Below are positions 1 through 8,137 of a stretch of 8,137 nucleotides of DNA, in pieces. The stretch is from Marinosulfonomonas sp. (lineage in GTDB: Bacteria; Pseudomonadota; Alphaproteobacteria; Rhodobacterales; Rhodobacteraceae). Position numbers and translations under genes: made by a program. Under the pieces are notes generated by a model. The model did not search any database and was not told where the DNA came from. It saw nothing but the letters and a program-made list of their open reading frames with translations. The stretch lies in the NCBI GenBank assembly GCA_022712735.1, contig JAFLKA010000111.1:1-8137 (forward strand). Reading direction: 5' to 3'. The first letter of the stretch is position 1; every line of letters begins with the position of its first letter.

Positions 1-1452
1 TTTGAATTCGCGTTTCAGACGGTCAACAAGGATGTCGAGGTGAAGCTCGCCCATGCCCTTCATGATTGTCTGACCGGATTCGAAGTCTGTTTCAACGCGA
101 AACGATGGATCTTCAGCTGCAAGACGTGCAAGACCTGTAGACATACGTTCTTGGTCGGCTTTGGTTTTTGGCTCAACGGCAATCTCGATCACAGGATCGG
201 GGAATGTCATTGTTTCCAGAATAACCGGCTCGTTCACCGAACAAAGCGTATCACCAGTGGTGGTTTGCTTCAGACCTGCCAGCGCAATGATGTCGCCAGC
301 CCATGCTTCTTCGATTTCCTCGCGGTTGATCGAGTGCATCATCATCATCCGGCCAACGCGTTCTTTTTTGCCTTTGGTCGAGTTGGTGATGTTGTCGCCC
401 TTTTTCAGGAACCCCGAATAGATCCGTGTGAATGTCAGCGAGCCAACAAACGGGTCATTCATGATTTTGAACGCCAGCGCCGAGAATGGCATGTCATCAT
501 CCGCACGACGCGGAATGTCACGAATTTCGTCTTCGTCACCGGGTTTGAAGCCCATGTAATCAACAACGTCCAGCGGGCTGGGCAGAAAATCGATCACAGC
601 GTTCAGCAGCGGCTGAACACCTTTGTTTTTGAAGGCGGAGCCGGCCAGAATAGGCACGAACTTCATCGCAATAGTGCCCATGCGGATCAGGTTGCGCAGG
701 GTTGCAACATCTGGCTCATTACCGTCCAGATAGGCTTCCATTGCGTCATCATCCATATCGACAGCTAGTTCGATCATGGTAGCACGGCGATCATCGGCCT
801 CGGCTTGCAGTTCGGGGCGAATATCGCGCAGCTCCCAAGATGCGCCAAGGTCTTCACCGGCCCAGACCCATTCTTGCATGGTGATCAGATCAACGATGCC
901 TTCCAGCTCGGTTTCAGCGCCAATCGGGAACTGAACCGGACAGGGGATAGCACCTGTGCGGTCTTTGATCATATTAACGCAGTTTTGGAAATCCGCGCCG
1001 ATTTTGTCCATTTTGTTCACGAACACAATCCGCGGAACCTTGTAACGGTCAGCCTGACGCCAAACAGTTTCTGTTTGTGGCTCAACACCCGCGTTGGCAT
1101 CCAGCAGCGCAATCGCGCCATCCAGAACCGCCAAGGACCGTTCAACTTCAATGGTAAAGTCAACGTGGCCAGGGGTGTCGATGATGTTCATACGATGCTT
1201 TTCAGTATCGTCTTTTACGCCATCAGATGTGTGGGCCCAAAATGTGGTGGTGGCAGCGGACGTAATGGTAATGCCGCGTTCCTGCTCCTGCTCCATCCAG
1301 TCCATTGTTGCAGCGCCATCATGCACTTCGCCAATGTTGTGGGATTTACCAGTGTAATACAGAATCCGTTCGGTGCAGGTGGTTTTACCTGCATCAATAT
1401 GCGCCATGATGCCGAAGTTACGGTATCGGTCTAGTGGATATTCGCGTGCCAT
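1..1452 (-). CDS. fusA: Translation elongation factor G, partial (C-terminal part beyond window)
   Basis: EF-G is the cytoplasmic GTPase that drives translocation of tRNA and mRNA on the ribosome and, with the recycling factor, splits post-termination ribosomes. The visible 484 residues start at ATG 1450-1452 and run off the left edge; family members have about 700 residues, so domains I and II and the beginning of the following domain are present and the rest is missing. GTPase motifs are all intact: G1 AHIDAGKT at residues 17-24, the switch I stretch ERGITI near 58-63, G3 DTPGH at 92-96, G4 NKMD at 146-149 and G5 GSAF at 271-274. The start is 24 nt after the rpsG stop, with a GTTAGG Shine-Dalgarno-like stretch 9 nt upstream, which fits translation as the third gene of the str operon. 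A tuf gene often follows in this operon but is not visible. Identity is certain. Confidence 0.98.
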   Translation of the reverse strand, partial: MAREYPLDRYRNFGIMAHIDAGKTTCTERILYYTGKSHNIGEVHDGAATMDWMEQEQERGITITSAATTTFWAHTSDGVKDDTEKHRMNIIDTPGHVDFTIEVERSLAVLDGAIALLDANAGVEPQTETVWRQADRYKVPRIVFVNKMDKIGADFQNCVNMIKDRTGAIPCPVQFPIGAETELEGIVDLITMQEWVWAGEDLGASWELRDIRPELQAEADDRRATMIELAVDMDDDAMEAYLDGNEPDVATLRNLIRMGTIAMKFVPILAGSAFKNKGVQPLLNAVIDFLPSPLDVVDYMGFKPGDEDEIRDIPRRADDDMPFSALAFKIMNDPFVGSLTFTRIYSGFLKKGDNITNSTKGKKERVGRMMMMHSINREEIEEAWAGDIIALAGLKQTTTGDTLCSVNEPVILETMTFPDPVIEIAVEPKTKADQERMSTGLARLAAEDPSFRVETDFESGQTIMKGMGELHLDILVDRLKREFK

Positions 1453-1476
1453 TGTATCGGGCCTAACCTTAAAGTG

Positions 1477-1959
<483 letters not shown>

Positions 1960-1961
<2 letters not shown>

Positions 1962-2331
1962 ACTTCGGCTTCTTGGCGCCGTATTTCGAACGGCGTTGTT
2001 TACGGTCTTTGACGCCTTGGGTATCCAAAACACCACGCAGGATGTGGTAACGGACACCGGGCAAATCCTTTACACGACCGCCACGGATCAGAACCACAGA
2101 GTGCTCCTGAAGGTTGTGACTTTCGCCTGGAATATAGCTGATCACCTCGAAACCGTTGGTCAGGCGAACCTTCGCAACTTTCCGCATAGCGGAGTTCGGT
2201 TTCTTTGGAGTCGTTGTATAAACACGCGTGCAGACGCCGCGTTTTTGCGGGCATCCCTCCAGATGGAGCGACTTCGAGCGTTTAACTTTTGGCCGCCGCG
2301 GTTTGCGGATAAGCTGTTGTATCGTTGGCAT
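1960..2331 (-). CDS. rpsL: 30S ribosomal protein S12
   Basis: S12 sits at the decoding centre and the subunit interface, where it helps control translational accuracy. The 123-residue product has the normal family length. It starts [12 protein letters not shown], carries [20 protein letters not shown] at residues 27-46, and [14 protein letters not shown] in the second half, and ends SKYGAKKPK. The two lysines of TPKKPN and the lysine of RVKDLPG, whose substitution causes streptomycin resistance or dependence in other bacteria, are wild type here. The aspartate after that lysine is the residue methylthiolated by RimO in E. coli. The ATG at 2329-2331 follows a weak GGGGA Shine-Dalgarno about 10 nt upstream. 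This is the first gene of the str operon, preceded by its own promoter at 2525-2553 and a long leader. It is transcribed away from the glycosyltransferase gene. Identity is certain. Confidence 0.99.
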
Positions 2332-2345
2332 TCAGGTCTATCCCC

Positions 2346-2357
2346 GTGTTGCAACAC
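2346..2357. repeat. 12-bp perfect palindrome GTGTTGCAACAC before the rpsL start
   Basis: GTGTTG is followed immediately by its exact reverse complement CAACAC. The palindrome lies 14 bp upstream of the rpsL start codon and abuts the GGGGA Shine-Dalgarno. In RNA it could form four base pairs with a TGCA loop; in DNA it has the form of a dimeric-regulator site. No function is shown by the sequence alone. Confidence 0.4.
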
Positions 2358-2370
2358 ATTAAAATTTCAC

Positions 2371-2387
2371 GCGGATAAGATACCCGC
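2371..2387 (-). promoter_or_regulatory. Stable hairpin in the rpsL leader
   Basis: On the minus strand GCGGGTA and TATCCGC pair over seven positions (one G-U) across a 3-nt TCT loop. The hairpin ends 39 nt upstream of the rpsL start codon. The following sequence GTGAAATTTTAATG is AU-rich but has no uninterrupted U-tract next to the stem, so I call it a possible regulatory or stabilising element and not a terminator. Confidence 0.4.
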
Positions 2388-2524
2388 ACAGCGCAAAAAC
2401 CACATCCGCCCCAATTGCAGGACGATATGGAGGGTATACCAGAGGATCGGAGCGCCAGCCCGGATCGTGACCACTACTAGTTTTAAGTCGGACAAACGGG
2501 AATTCACCCTGCCCAAGTGGCCGC

Positions 2525-2553
2525 TTTCTAGGGGGAGTCGCAGCACATGTCAA
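2525..2553 (-). promoter_or_regulatory. Predicted housekeeping-sigma promoter of the rpsL operon
   Basis: The minus strand has a perfect -35 box TTGACA (2548-2553), a spacer of exactly 17 bp that ends in a run of five C, and a -10 box TAGAAA (2525-2530; four of six consensus bases). The discriminator after it is GC-rich (GCGGCCA), as is common at growth-rate-regulated stable RNA and ribosomal protein promoters. This is the best promoter match in the intergenic region for the minus strand; nothing comparable is seen closer to rpsL. The expected start point is near 2518. This is a prediction by inspection. Confidence 0.6.
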
Positions 2554-2594
2554 CAGGTGCAAACAATCCTTACCGCATGATTGCCCCATTATTA

Positions 2595-2622
2595 TTGACC
2601 GGCGTCAAAACGCCATGATAAA
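2595..2622 (+). promoter_or_regulatory. Predicted promoter of the glycosyltransferase gene with inverted repeat in the spacer
   Basis: On the plus strand TTGACC (2595-2600) and GATAAA (2617-2622) are 16 bp apart and match five and four bases of the sigma-70 consensus. Transcription would start near 2629, leaving a leader of about 26 nt before the ATG at 2655. The spacer is occupied by an inverted repeat, GGCGT-CAAA-ACGCC (2601-2614), a position typical for a repressor site or a spacer-twisting activator. The promoter is moderately supported; any operator role is speculative. Confidence 0.45.
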
Positions 2623-2654
2623 TAGGCAAAAACCGGACACAGGACAATCATAAC

Positions 2655-3656
2655 ATGCAAGGCAGCCTCGTTCTGACAGCAATGCGCAACGAGGGGCCGT
2701 TTATCCTGGAATGGCTCGCTTGGCAAAAGATGCTGGGGTTCGAAAATGTTCTGGTGATGTTCAACGATTGCACCGACCATTCACCGCAGTTGTTACGCCT
2801 GCTGGAACGGGTCGGCGAACTAAACTGTAAACGCCACGAGCCGCGCGCAGGGCACAACCCACAACCCGAAGCTTACCGCATTGCCCGCCGAAGCCCTGTG
2901 GTAAAACAGGCCAAATGGCTGTTCACCTGTGATGTGGACGAATTTCTGGTGATCCATGTTGGCGACGGCACCATGGATGCATTGCTGAATGATGGCGATG
3001 TGCCCTTTGCGGCGATGGCGATCAACTGGCGGCTGTTTGGTGGATCAAACCAGCAGACATGGCAGGATACACTGGTGCATCGGCGGTTCACCCTGTCCAG
3101 CGAGGTGGGATATTTTCGCAATGCTGTGATCAAAAGCATTGTCCGCGACCCCAAGCTGTATAATCGGCTGAATTCGCATTGCGTCAGCGGTTGGAGCGGG
3201 GCGGGCACTTGGGGGCAGAACGGTAATTATTATGCCCTGTCCGATGGCTGGCGATATGAAGCATTCCACCCGAACAAAAGCCCACAGAACGCCTGCCCAT
3301 CCGACCGGATGCTGCACCACATTGCCGAGGTGAACCATTACGCGGTGCGCACGCGCGAGGAATTCAACTACAAAAAGGGGCGGCTTGCCGCCTCGAACCT
3401 TGCGGACCGCTATACAGAAACATTCCGCAAAACGCTGGACCGCAACGATCAGGAAAACCTGTCGGCTATTTCTTATGGTGAGCGGTTTGATCGTGAATAC
3501 AGCCGCCTGTGCCAGATTCCCGGCGTGATGCGGCTGCATCACCTATGCTGTGCCGATTACGTCGCCAGCATGTGTGAAAAACGTGGTGATGATCCGGCGC
3601 TGGATCACCGCTACCGGCACCACATGGACATGGCAAAATCGCTACCGCGGCATTAG
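2655..3656 (+). CDS. Glycosyltransferase family 2-like protein
   Basis: The 333-residue product resembles the compact glycosyltransferases (Glyco_tranf_2_4 / GT92-like group) that are frequent in Roseobacter-group genomes. Such enzymes transfer a sugar from a nucleotide donor, usually in building surface polysaccharide or lipopolysaccharide. The N-terminus reads as the first strand and helix of a GT-A fold (LVLTAMRNEGPFILEW at 5-20), followed by the FNDCTDHS segment at 36-43. The metal-binding DxD motif is CDVDEFLVI with D93 and D95. Toward the C-terminus, VNHYAVRTREEFNYKKGR at 226-243 matches a pattern I associate with this group. There is no signal peptide or membrane segment, so the enzyme is probably cytoplasmic or peripheral. 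The ATG follows AGGA at 2641-2644, 10 nt upstream. Donor and acceptor are unknown, and no other polysaccharide genes are in view. It converges on and overlaps the transporter gene by 15 bp. Confidence 0.88.
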   Translation: MQGSLVLTAMRNEGPFILEWLAWQKMLGFENVLVMFNDCTDHSPQLLRLLERVGELNCKRHEPRAGHNPQPEAYRIARRSPVVKQAKWLFTCDVDEFLVIHVGDGTMDALLNDGDVPFAAMAINWRLFGGSNQQTWQDTLVHRRFTLSSEVGYFRNAVIKSIVRDPKLYNRLNSHCVSGWSGAGTWGQNGNYYALSDGWRYEAFHPNKSPQNACPSDRMLHHIAEVNHYAVRTREEFNYKKGRLAASNLADRYTETFRKTLDRNDQENLSAISYGERFDREYSRLCQIPGVMRLHHLCCADYVASMCEKRGDDPALDHRYRHHMDMAKSLPRH

Positions 3657-4523
3657 GGCCAGCTTCCGTTCCCGATAAAACGTAAACGCCCCCGTGGCAA
3701 CCACTATGGCGATGCCCAGCATGGTGAGGTTGTCCGGCCAGTCGCCAAACACCACAAAGCCAAGCAACAGCGCCCACAGCAAGCTGGTATAGCGGAACGG
3801 GGCGATAAAGCTGACCTCGCCAACCCGCATGGTCATCACGCTGAACAGATAGCCGCCTATTATAAACAGGGTGGCCCCCGCCAACAGGCCAGCGGATTTT
3901 CCGCTGATCGCCACCCATTCAATGCTGAATGACCCGATGGCCGCAAAGCAGACAACCCCCATCGCCCCGATCAGCGCAATGGTGACAGACGACACCCCGG
4001 GCGACAGGCGTCGTGCACAGAGGTCGCGCACCGTGACAAAGCCGACCGCAATCAGCGCATAAAGCGCGTAGGTGTTCAGGCCGGTCAGCCCGTCGCGCAC
4101 AATGATCATTACGCCGATAAACCCGACCATGATCGCCAGCAGACGACGCCAACCCAGCTTGTCTCCGAACAACATCGCACTGGATAGCGTCACGGTCAGA
4201 GGCAGCACTTGCAGGATGGCCGTGACATTGGCGATCGGCATATGAAACAGCGCTGTGATAAAGAAATAGGTCGCGCCGATTTCCGACAGGCTGCGGAGCA
4301 GCACCAGCCCCCAATCGCGGCGCGGCATCCTGAAATCCAGCCCCCCCAGCCAGCGCGACATCAGCACCATCATCACGACGGTGGCCACCCCACGCAGCAG
4401 GATCGCCTGAAACAGCGGCACATCATCCAGCAGCACCTTCATACAGGCGTCATTGAACACGAACGCCGCCATGCTGCCCATCATCAGTAACGCACCGCGC
4501 ATGTTGTCCGAGAGCGCCCTCAT
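3642..4523 (-). CDS. EamA/DMT-family transporter (RhaT/YdcZ-like superfamily), ten-helix membrane protein
   Basis: This is a drug/metabolite transporter superfamily protein of 293 residues, an inner-membrane carrier whose substrate cannot be read from the sequence. It is hydrophobic throughout and fits the usual ten-helix, two-repeat EamA plan: the first repeat covers roughly residues 10-143 and the second roughly 150-284. The duplicated signature at the end of each half is visible: LFGDKLGWRRLLAIMVGFIG near 119-138 and VFGDWPDNLTMLGIAIVVAT near 258-277. A short basic tail (YRERKLALMPR) follows the last helix. I chose ATG 4521-4523; an adjacent in-frame GTG at 4524-4526 is an equal alternative, and GGAAAG lies 9 nt before the ATG. 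Another in-frame ATG at 4500-4502 would still retain all helices. It lies just downstream of the rpoC terminator and needs its own promoter, which I could not identify clearly. Confidence 0.9.
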   Translation of the reverse strand: MRALSDNMRGALLMMGSMAAFVFNDACMKVLLDDVPLFQAILLRGVATVVMMVLMSRWLGGLDFRMPRRDWGLVLLRSLSEIGATYFFITALFHMPIANVTAILQVLPLTVTLSSAMLFGDKLGWRRLLAIMVGFIGVMIIVRDGLTGLNTYALYALIAVGFVTVRDLCARRLSPGVSSVTIALIGAMGVVCFAAIGSFSIEWVAISGKSAGLLAGATLFIIGGYLFSVMTMRVGEVSFIAPFRYTSLLWALLLGFVVFGDWPDNLTMLGIAIVVATGAFTFYRERKLALMPR

Positions 4524-4539
4524 CACAGCTATCTTTCCA

Positions 4540-4556
4540 TGTCAGAATTCTGTCAG
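4540..4556. repeat. Direct repeat TGTCAG with embedded palindrome upstream of the transporter
   Basis: TGTCAG occurs at 4540-4545 and 4551-4556, separated by AATTC, and the centre forms a 10-bp perfect palindrome CAGAATTCTG (4543-4552). It lies 17-33 bp upstream of the transporter start in a gap of about 90 bp. The position would suit a regulator site, but such short repeats can arise by chance. Confidence 0.25.
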
Positions 4557-4618
4557 CACCGATAATGATTGGCCGACACATCGCACCGTATGAATGAAAC
4601 CTGTTTGTGTCTACCGAC

Positions 4619-4658
4619 AAAACAAAATGGCCCCCGCATTTATCATACGGGGGCCATT
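4619..4658 (-). terminator. Intrinsic terminator of the rpoC transcript
   Basis: An 11-bp perfect stem (AATGGCCCCCG at 4626-4636 with CGGGGGCCATT at 4648-4658) encloses an 11-nt loop. On the minus strand it is followed by TTGTTTTG, giving a U-rich tail after the CCATT arm. The stem starts 22 nt past the rpoC stop codon. On the plus strand the sequence after the stem is not T-rich, so the element should act for rpoC only. It marks the end of the rpoBC transcription unit. Confidence 0.92.
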
Positions 4659-4680
4659 GTTAGCTTGGTTCAGGCGTTGC

Positions 4681-7600
4681 TTATTCGTCGCGGCTCTCTG
4701 GCGTGTCCACCAGACCACTGTCGAACACATCGCCACCGACAATATCTTCCACAGGAGCAGCCAAACGCGCGGCTTCTTCTGCTTCTTTGCGGCGGGCCTC
4801 GATAACTACATTATCGCGGTCTTGGGCGATTTTGCGCGACTGCATAGTTGCCCCGCCGGTGCCGGCAGGGATCAAGCGGCCAACGATCACGTTCTCTTTC
4901 AGACCAACCAGTTTATCACGTTTGCCCTGAACCGATGCTTCGGTCAGAACCCGCGTGGTTTCCTGGAACGATGCCGCCGAGATAAACGACCGTGTTTGCA
5001 ACGATGCCTTGGTGATCCCCAGCAGGATCGGCTCGCCTTTGGCCTCACGAACGCCTTTGGCTTTCGCCTTCTGGTTCGCCAGATCAAACTCGGCCTTATC
5101 CACATGTTCGCCTTTCAGCAGCGTGGTTTCACCGCTGTCGGAAATTTCCCATTTCTGCAGCATCTGGCGCACGATCACTTCGATATGCTTATCGTTGATC
5201 TTAACACCTTGCAGACGGTAAACATCCTGCACTTCGTCAACCATATAGTTGGCCAATGCCTCGACCCCCATAACCGCCAGAATATCGTGCGGAGCAGGGT
5301 TGCCGTCCATGATGTATTCACCCTTCTGGATAAAATCGCCCTCGGCCACAGGAATGTGTTTACCCTTGGGCACCATGTATTCGACGTTGTCCATCGTTTC
5401 ATCAGCTGGTTCAATCGCGATACGACGCTTGTTTTTGTAGTCGCGGCCGTAACGCACGTAGCCATCAATTTCGGCGATGATCGCGTGGTCTTTGGGACGG
5501 CGGGCTTCAAACAGTTCGGCCACACGCGGCAGACCACCGGTGATGTCCTTGGTTTTAGCACCCTCGCGCGGGATCCGCGCGATAACGTCACCGGCTTTGA
5601 TCTCGTCACCGTCTTCAACCGATAGAATGGCATCCACCGACATGGCGTAGGTCATCGGGTGACCAGCTGCGTTCACCACAGCCTCGCCTTTTTTGTCCAA
5701 AATCATGATTTCCGGTTTCAGATCATTGCCTTTGGGGGCCGTACGCCAGTCAACGATGATTTTCTGGGTCATGCCGGTCGCATCATCGGTTTCTTCCCGA
5801 ACCGCAATACCAGCAATCAGATCAACGTATTTCACCGTACCACCTTTTTCGGTGATGATCGGCAGGGTGTATGGATCCCATTCAAACATCTTGTCGCCAC
5901 GGTTGATTTTCTGACCGTCTTTGACATGCACCTTGGAGCCATAGGATAGCTTGTGATGCGCACGTTCCTGACCGTTATCGTCAATGATCACCAGCTGCAT
6001 GCTGCGGCCCATGACGACCACATCGCCATTGGCATTTTTCAGCAGATTGGCATTTTTGAACCCGATGGTGCCCGCTTGGGACGCCTCAAGGAACGATTGC
6101 TGGCCACCCTGCGCAATACCGCCAATGTGGAACGTCCGCATTGTCAGCTGTGTGCCCGGCTCACCGATTGACTGCGCGGCGATAATACCGACAGCTTCGC
6201 CTTGGTTCACCAATGTGCCGCGGGCAAGGTCACGACCGTAACAGGCCGCACAAACGCCCTCCTCAGATTCACACGTCAGAGGCGAGCGCATCCGCACTGT
6301 TGCCAGATCGGCCTTATCGATCTTGTCGGCCATATACTCGTCGATCAGCTCGTTTTTCTTGACCAGCACTTCTTCTGTGCTTGGATTGATGATGTCCTCG
6401 GCCGCTACACGGCCCAGCAGACGTTCAGCCAAAGATGCAACAACTTCACCATCGTTCACCGCAGCGGATGCTGTGATCGAGTTTTCAGTGCCGCAATCTT
6501 CCATGCGGATAATGCAATCCTGTGCAACATCCACCAGACGACGTGTCAGGTAACCCGAGTTCGCGGTCTTAAGCGCCGTATCGGCCAGACCTTTACGCGC
6601 CCCGTGGGTCGAGTTGAAGTATTCAAGAACGGTCAGACCTTCCTTAAAGTTCGAGATAATCGGTGTTTCGATGATCTCGCCCGACGGTTTGGCCATCAGA
6701 CCGCGCATACCGCCCAGCTGTTTCATCTGCGCAGGGGAACCACGCGCGCCCGAATGGGCCATCATGTAAACGCTGTTTGGTTCCATCTCGGCACCGTCAT
6801 CATCCAGATGCACCGCTGACATCGCACCCATCATCGCGTCCGCAACTTCGTCGGAACATTTGGACCAGGCATCAACAACTTTGTTATATTTCTCACCCTG
6901 AGTGATCAGACCGTCCATATATTGTTGTTCGAATTCTTTAACCTGATCGCGCACACCATTCACGATGGTCCACTTGTTGTCAGGGATCAGCATGTCGTCT
7001 TTACCAAACGAAATACCGGCCTTGAAAGATTCACGGAAACCAACAGTCATGATCTGGTCACAGAAAATAACCGATTCTTTTTGGCCGCAATACCGGTAAA
7101 CCGTATCAATCACCTTCTGCACTTCGCTTTTGCGCAACAGCTGGTTGACCAGATCAAACGGTGCCTTGGCGTTCAACGGCAGCAATGCCCCCAAACGCAT
7201 CCGGCCCGGTGTGGTTTCAAAGCGCTTCAGCACCTCGTTGCCCTCGTTATCAATCTGTTTGATCCGCGCGGTAATTTTTGCGTGCAGATGCACAACGCCC
7301 GCGTCCAGCGCGTGCTGCACTTCTGCGACGTCGGCAAACATCATGCCTTCGCCCTTCATGCCTTCGCGCATCATGGTGACGTAATAGAGGCCCAGAATCA
7401 TATCCTGCGACGGCACAATAATTGGTGCGCCGTTTGATGGCGACAACACGTTGTTGGTCGACATCATCAGCACGCGCGCTTCCAACTGCGCCTCAAGGCT
7501 CAGTGGAATGTGAACCGCCATTTGGTCGCCGTCAAAGTCGGCGTTAAACGCGGAACACACCAATGGGTGCAACTGGATCGCTTTGCCTTCAATCAGCACA

Positions 7601-8137
7601 GGTTCAAACGCCTGAATGCCCAAACGGTGCAGGGTAGGCGCACGGTTCAGCATGACGGGATGCTCGCGGATCACTTCGTCCAAAATGTCCCAAACTTCGG
7701 GGCGTTCTTTTTCAACCAGCTTCTTGGCCTGCTTCACGGTCGAAGACATACCTTTGGCCTCAAGCCGCGAATAGATGAACGGTTTGAACAGCTCCAGCGC
7801 CATCTTTTTGGGCAAACCACATTGATGCAGTTTCAGTTCCGGACCGGTCACAATCACCGAGCGGCCCGAGAAATCGACCCGTTTGCCCAAAAGGTTCTGA
7901 CGGAAACGTCCCTGTTTGCCTTTCAGCATGTCGGACAGTGATTTCAGCGGGCGTTTGTTGGCCCCTGTGATCACCCGGCCACGACGACCATTGTCAAACA
8001 GCGCATCGACAGATTCTTGCAACATGCGTTTTTCATTACGCACAATGATGTCAGGCGCGCGCAGTTCGATCAGGCGTTTCAAACGGTTGTTCCGGTTGAT
8101 CACCCGACGATACAGATCGTTCAGATCGGACGTCGCA
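4681..8137 (-). CDS. rpoC: DNA-directed RNA polymerase subunit beta', partial (N-terminus beyond window)
   Basis: Beta' forms the catalytic centre and much of the clamp of RNA polymerase. The frame is open to the right edge; 1151 residues are visible, starting [18 protein letters not shown], and by comparison with the E. coli protein about 260 N-terminal residues (the first zinc finger and part of the clamp) lie outside. The GTG at 8101-8103 is an internal codon and not the start. The Mg-binding loop NADFDGD is at 7525-7545, with all three aspartates. The second zinc site has its four cysteines (codons starting at 6495, 6273, 6252 and 6243 on the minus strand). The trigger-loop residues of [10 protein letters not shown] are intact, with the methionine at 6139-6141 and histidine at 6127-6129. 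A long insertion between the trigger-loop halves (about 190 residues) corresponds to the proteobacterial SI3 region. An acidic, alanine-rich tail ends the protein. The rpoB gene is expected upstream. Confidence 0.99.
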   Translation of the reverse strand, partial: ATSDLNDLYRRVINRNNRLKRLIELRAPDIIVRNEKRMLQESVDALFDNGRRGRVITGANKRPLKSLSDMLKGKQGRFRQNLLGKRVDFSGRSVIVTGPELKLHQCGLPKKMALELFKPFIYSRLEAKGMSSTVKQAKKLVEKERPEVWDILDEVIREHPVMLNRAPTLHRLGIQAFEPVLIEGKAIQLHPLVCSAFNADFDGDQMAVHIPLSLEAQLEARVLMMSTNNVLSPSNGAPIIVPSQDMILGLYYVTMMREGMKGEGMMFADVAEVQHALDAGVVHLHAKITARIKQIDNEGNEVLKRFETTPGRMRLGALLPLNAKAPFDLVNQLLRKSEVQKVIDTVYRYCGQKESVIFCDQIMTVGFRESFKAGISFGKDDMLIPDNKWTIVNGVRDQVKEFEQQYMDGLITQGEKYNKVVDAWSKCSDEVADAMMGAMSAVHLDDDGAEMEPNSVYMMAHSGARGSPAQMKQLGGMRGLMAKPSGEIIETPIISNFKEGLTVLEYFNSTHGARKGLADTALKTANSGYLTRRLVDVAQDCIIRMEDCGTENSITASAAVNDGEVVASLAERLLGRVAAEDIINPSTEEVLVKKNELIDEYMADKIDKADLATVRMRSPLTCESEEGVCAACYGRDLARGTLVNQGEAVGIIAAQSIGEPGTQLTMRTFHIGGIAQGGQQSFLEASQAGTIGFKNANLLKNANGDVVVMGRSMQLVIIDDNGQERAHHKLSYGSKVHVKDGQKINRGDKMFEWDPYTLPIITEKGGTVKYVDLIAGIAVREETDDATGMTQKIIVDWRTAPKGNDLKPEIMILDKKGEAVVNAAGHPMTYAMSVDAILSVEDGDEIKAGDVIARIPREGAKTKDITGGLPRVAELFEARRPKDHAIIAEIDGYVRYGRDYKNKRRIAIEPADETMDNVEYMVPKGKHIPVAEGDFIQKGEYIMDGNPAPHDILAVMGVEALANYMVDEVQDVYRLQGVKINDKHIEVIVRQMLQKWEISDSGETTLLKGEHVDKAEFDLANQKAKAKGVREAKGEPILLGITKASLQTRSFISAASFQETTRVLTEASVQGKRDKLVGLKENVIVGRLIPAGTGGATMQSRKIAQDRDNVVIEARRKEAEEAARLAAPVEDIVGGDVFDSGLVDTPESRDE

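Larger units (their letters stand above)
2332..2518 (-). promoter_or_regulatory. Long, potentially structured 5' leader of the rpsL-rpsG-fusA mRNA
   Basis: If transcription starts about 7 nt after the -10 box at 2525-2530, the rpsL mRNA has a leader of about 185 nt. By eye it can fold into several hairpins: 2490-2514 (five pairs including one G-U, a 3-nt bulge, then three G-C pairs, loop of 6); 2401-2429 (six pairs, a 2x2 internal loop, two G-C pairs); 2371-2387 (seven pairs including one G-U, loop UCU); and a 12-bp perfect palindrome at 2346-2357 just ahead of the weak rpsL Shine-Dalgarno. The region also has two CGATCC copies (plus-strand GGATCG near 2443-2466) and a GGTATACC palindrome at 2433-2440. 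No credible reading frame is present. None of the hairpins ends in a clean U-run, so a simple terminator is not evident. Ribosomal protein operons are often controlled through such leaders, including rpsL leaders catalogued in Rickettsiales and Pseudomonas. Whether this one is regulatory is an inference. Confidence 0.45.

Noticed and set aside
40..1434. Two plus-strand open frames (40-768 and 805-1434) across the fusA region.
   Set aside because: Both are antisense to fusA, whose minus-strand translation carries all EF-G GTPase motifs; the plus-strand products are not protein-like.
1996..2580. A 194-codon plus-strand frame covering rpsL and its leader.
   Set aside because: It is antisense to rpsL over more than half its length and the remainder crosses the leader and promoter; no family resemblance.
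2359..2589. A 76-codon minus-strand frame in the rpsL upstream region.
   Set aside because: It spans the predicted rpsL promoter and most of the leader, has no convincing ribosome binding site and no recognisable features. A leader peptide is not supported.
3586..3610. Inverted repeat GATCC...GGATC near the end of the glycosyltransferase gene, considered as a terminator for the transporter transcript.
   Set aside because: The stem is short, lies inside coding sequence and is not followed by a U-tract on the minus strand.
4594..5625. A 343-codon open frame on the plus strand, opposite the end of rpoC.
   Set aside because: It lies antisense to highly conserved rpoC sequence, starts across the rpoC terminator and its translation has no recognisable family features; it results from the codon usage of rpoC.
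8101..8103. GTG as a possible start of a shortened rpoC.
   Set aside because: The frame stays open to the window edge and the preceding residues [11 protein letters not shown] are conserved beta' sequence, so the gene begins outside the window.

Overview
The window looks like a chromosomal core-gene region of an alphaproteobacterium, most likely a member of the Rhodobacterales (Roseobacter group). I infer this from the style of the RpoC, S12, S7 and EF-G proteins, from the S12-S7-EF-G gene order following RpoC, and from the company of a Roseobacter-type family 2 glycosyltransferase and an EamA transporter. No database search was possible, so the rank is an inference.

Layout from right to left. 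Most of rpoC (RNA polymerase beta' subunit, 5' end outside the window) runs on the minus strand down to 4681 and ends at a strong intrinsic terminator at 4619-4658. Next comes a two-gene island: a minus-strand ten-helix EamA/DMT transporter (3642-4523) and a plus-strand glycosyltransferase (2655-3656). They converge and overlap by 15 bp. A 323-bp divergent intergenic region (2332-2654) holds a promoter for the glycosyltransferase and a promoter for the str operon with a leader of roughly 185 nt that can fold into several hairpins. The str operon follows on the minus strand: rpsL (S12), rpsG (S7) and the first 484 codons of fusA (EF-G), which runs off the left edge.

The core genes act together in gene expression: beta' forms half of the polymerase active site, S12 and S7 belong to the small ribosomal subunit, and EF-G drives translocation. 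The terminator after rpoC and the separate promoter before rpsL suggest that the rpoBC and str operons are transcribed separately here, with the island between them. The glycosyltransferase probably acts on a surface polysaccharide and the transporter exports or imports an unknown small metabolite; neither is obviously linked to the core genes.

I see no mobile element, CRISPR array, tRNA or rRNA gene, and no convincing undescribed system. The parts most worth a second look are the structured rpsL leader and the lack of room for an S7 operator between rpsL and rpsG.
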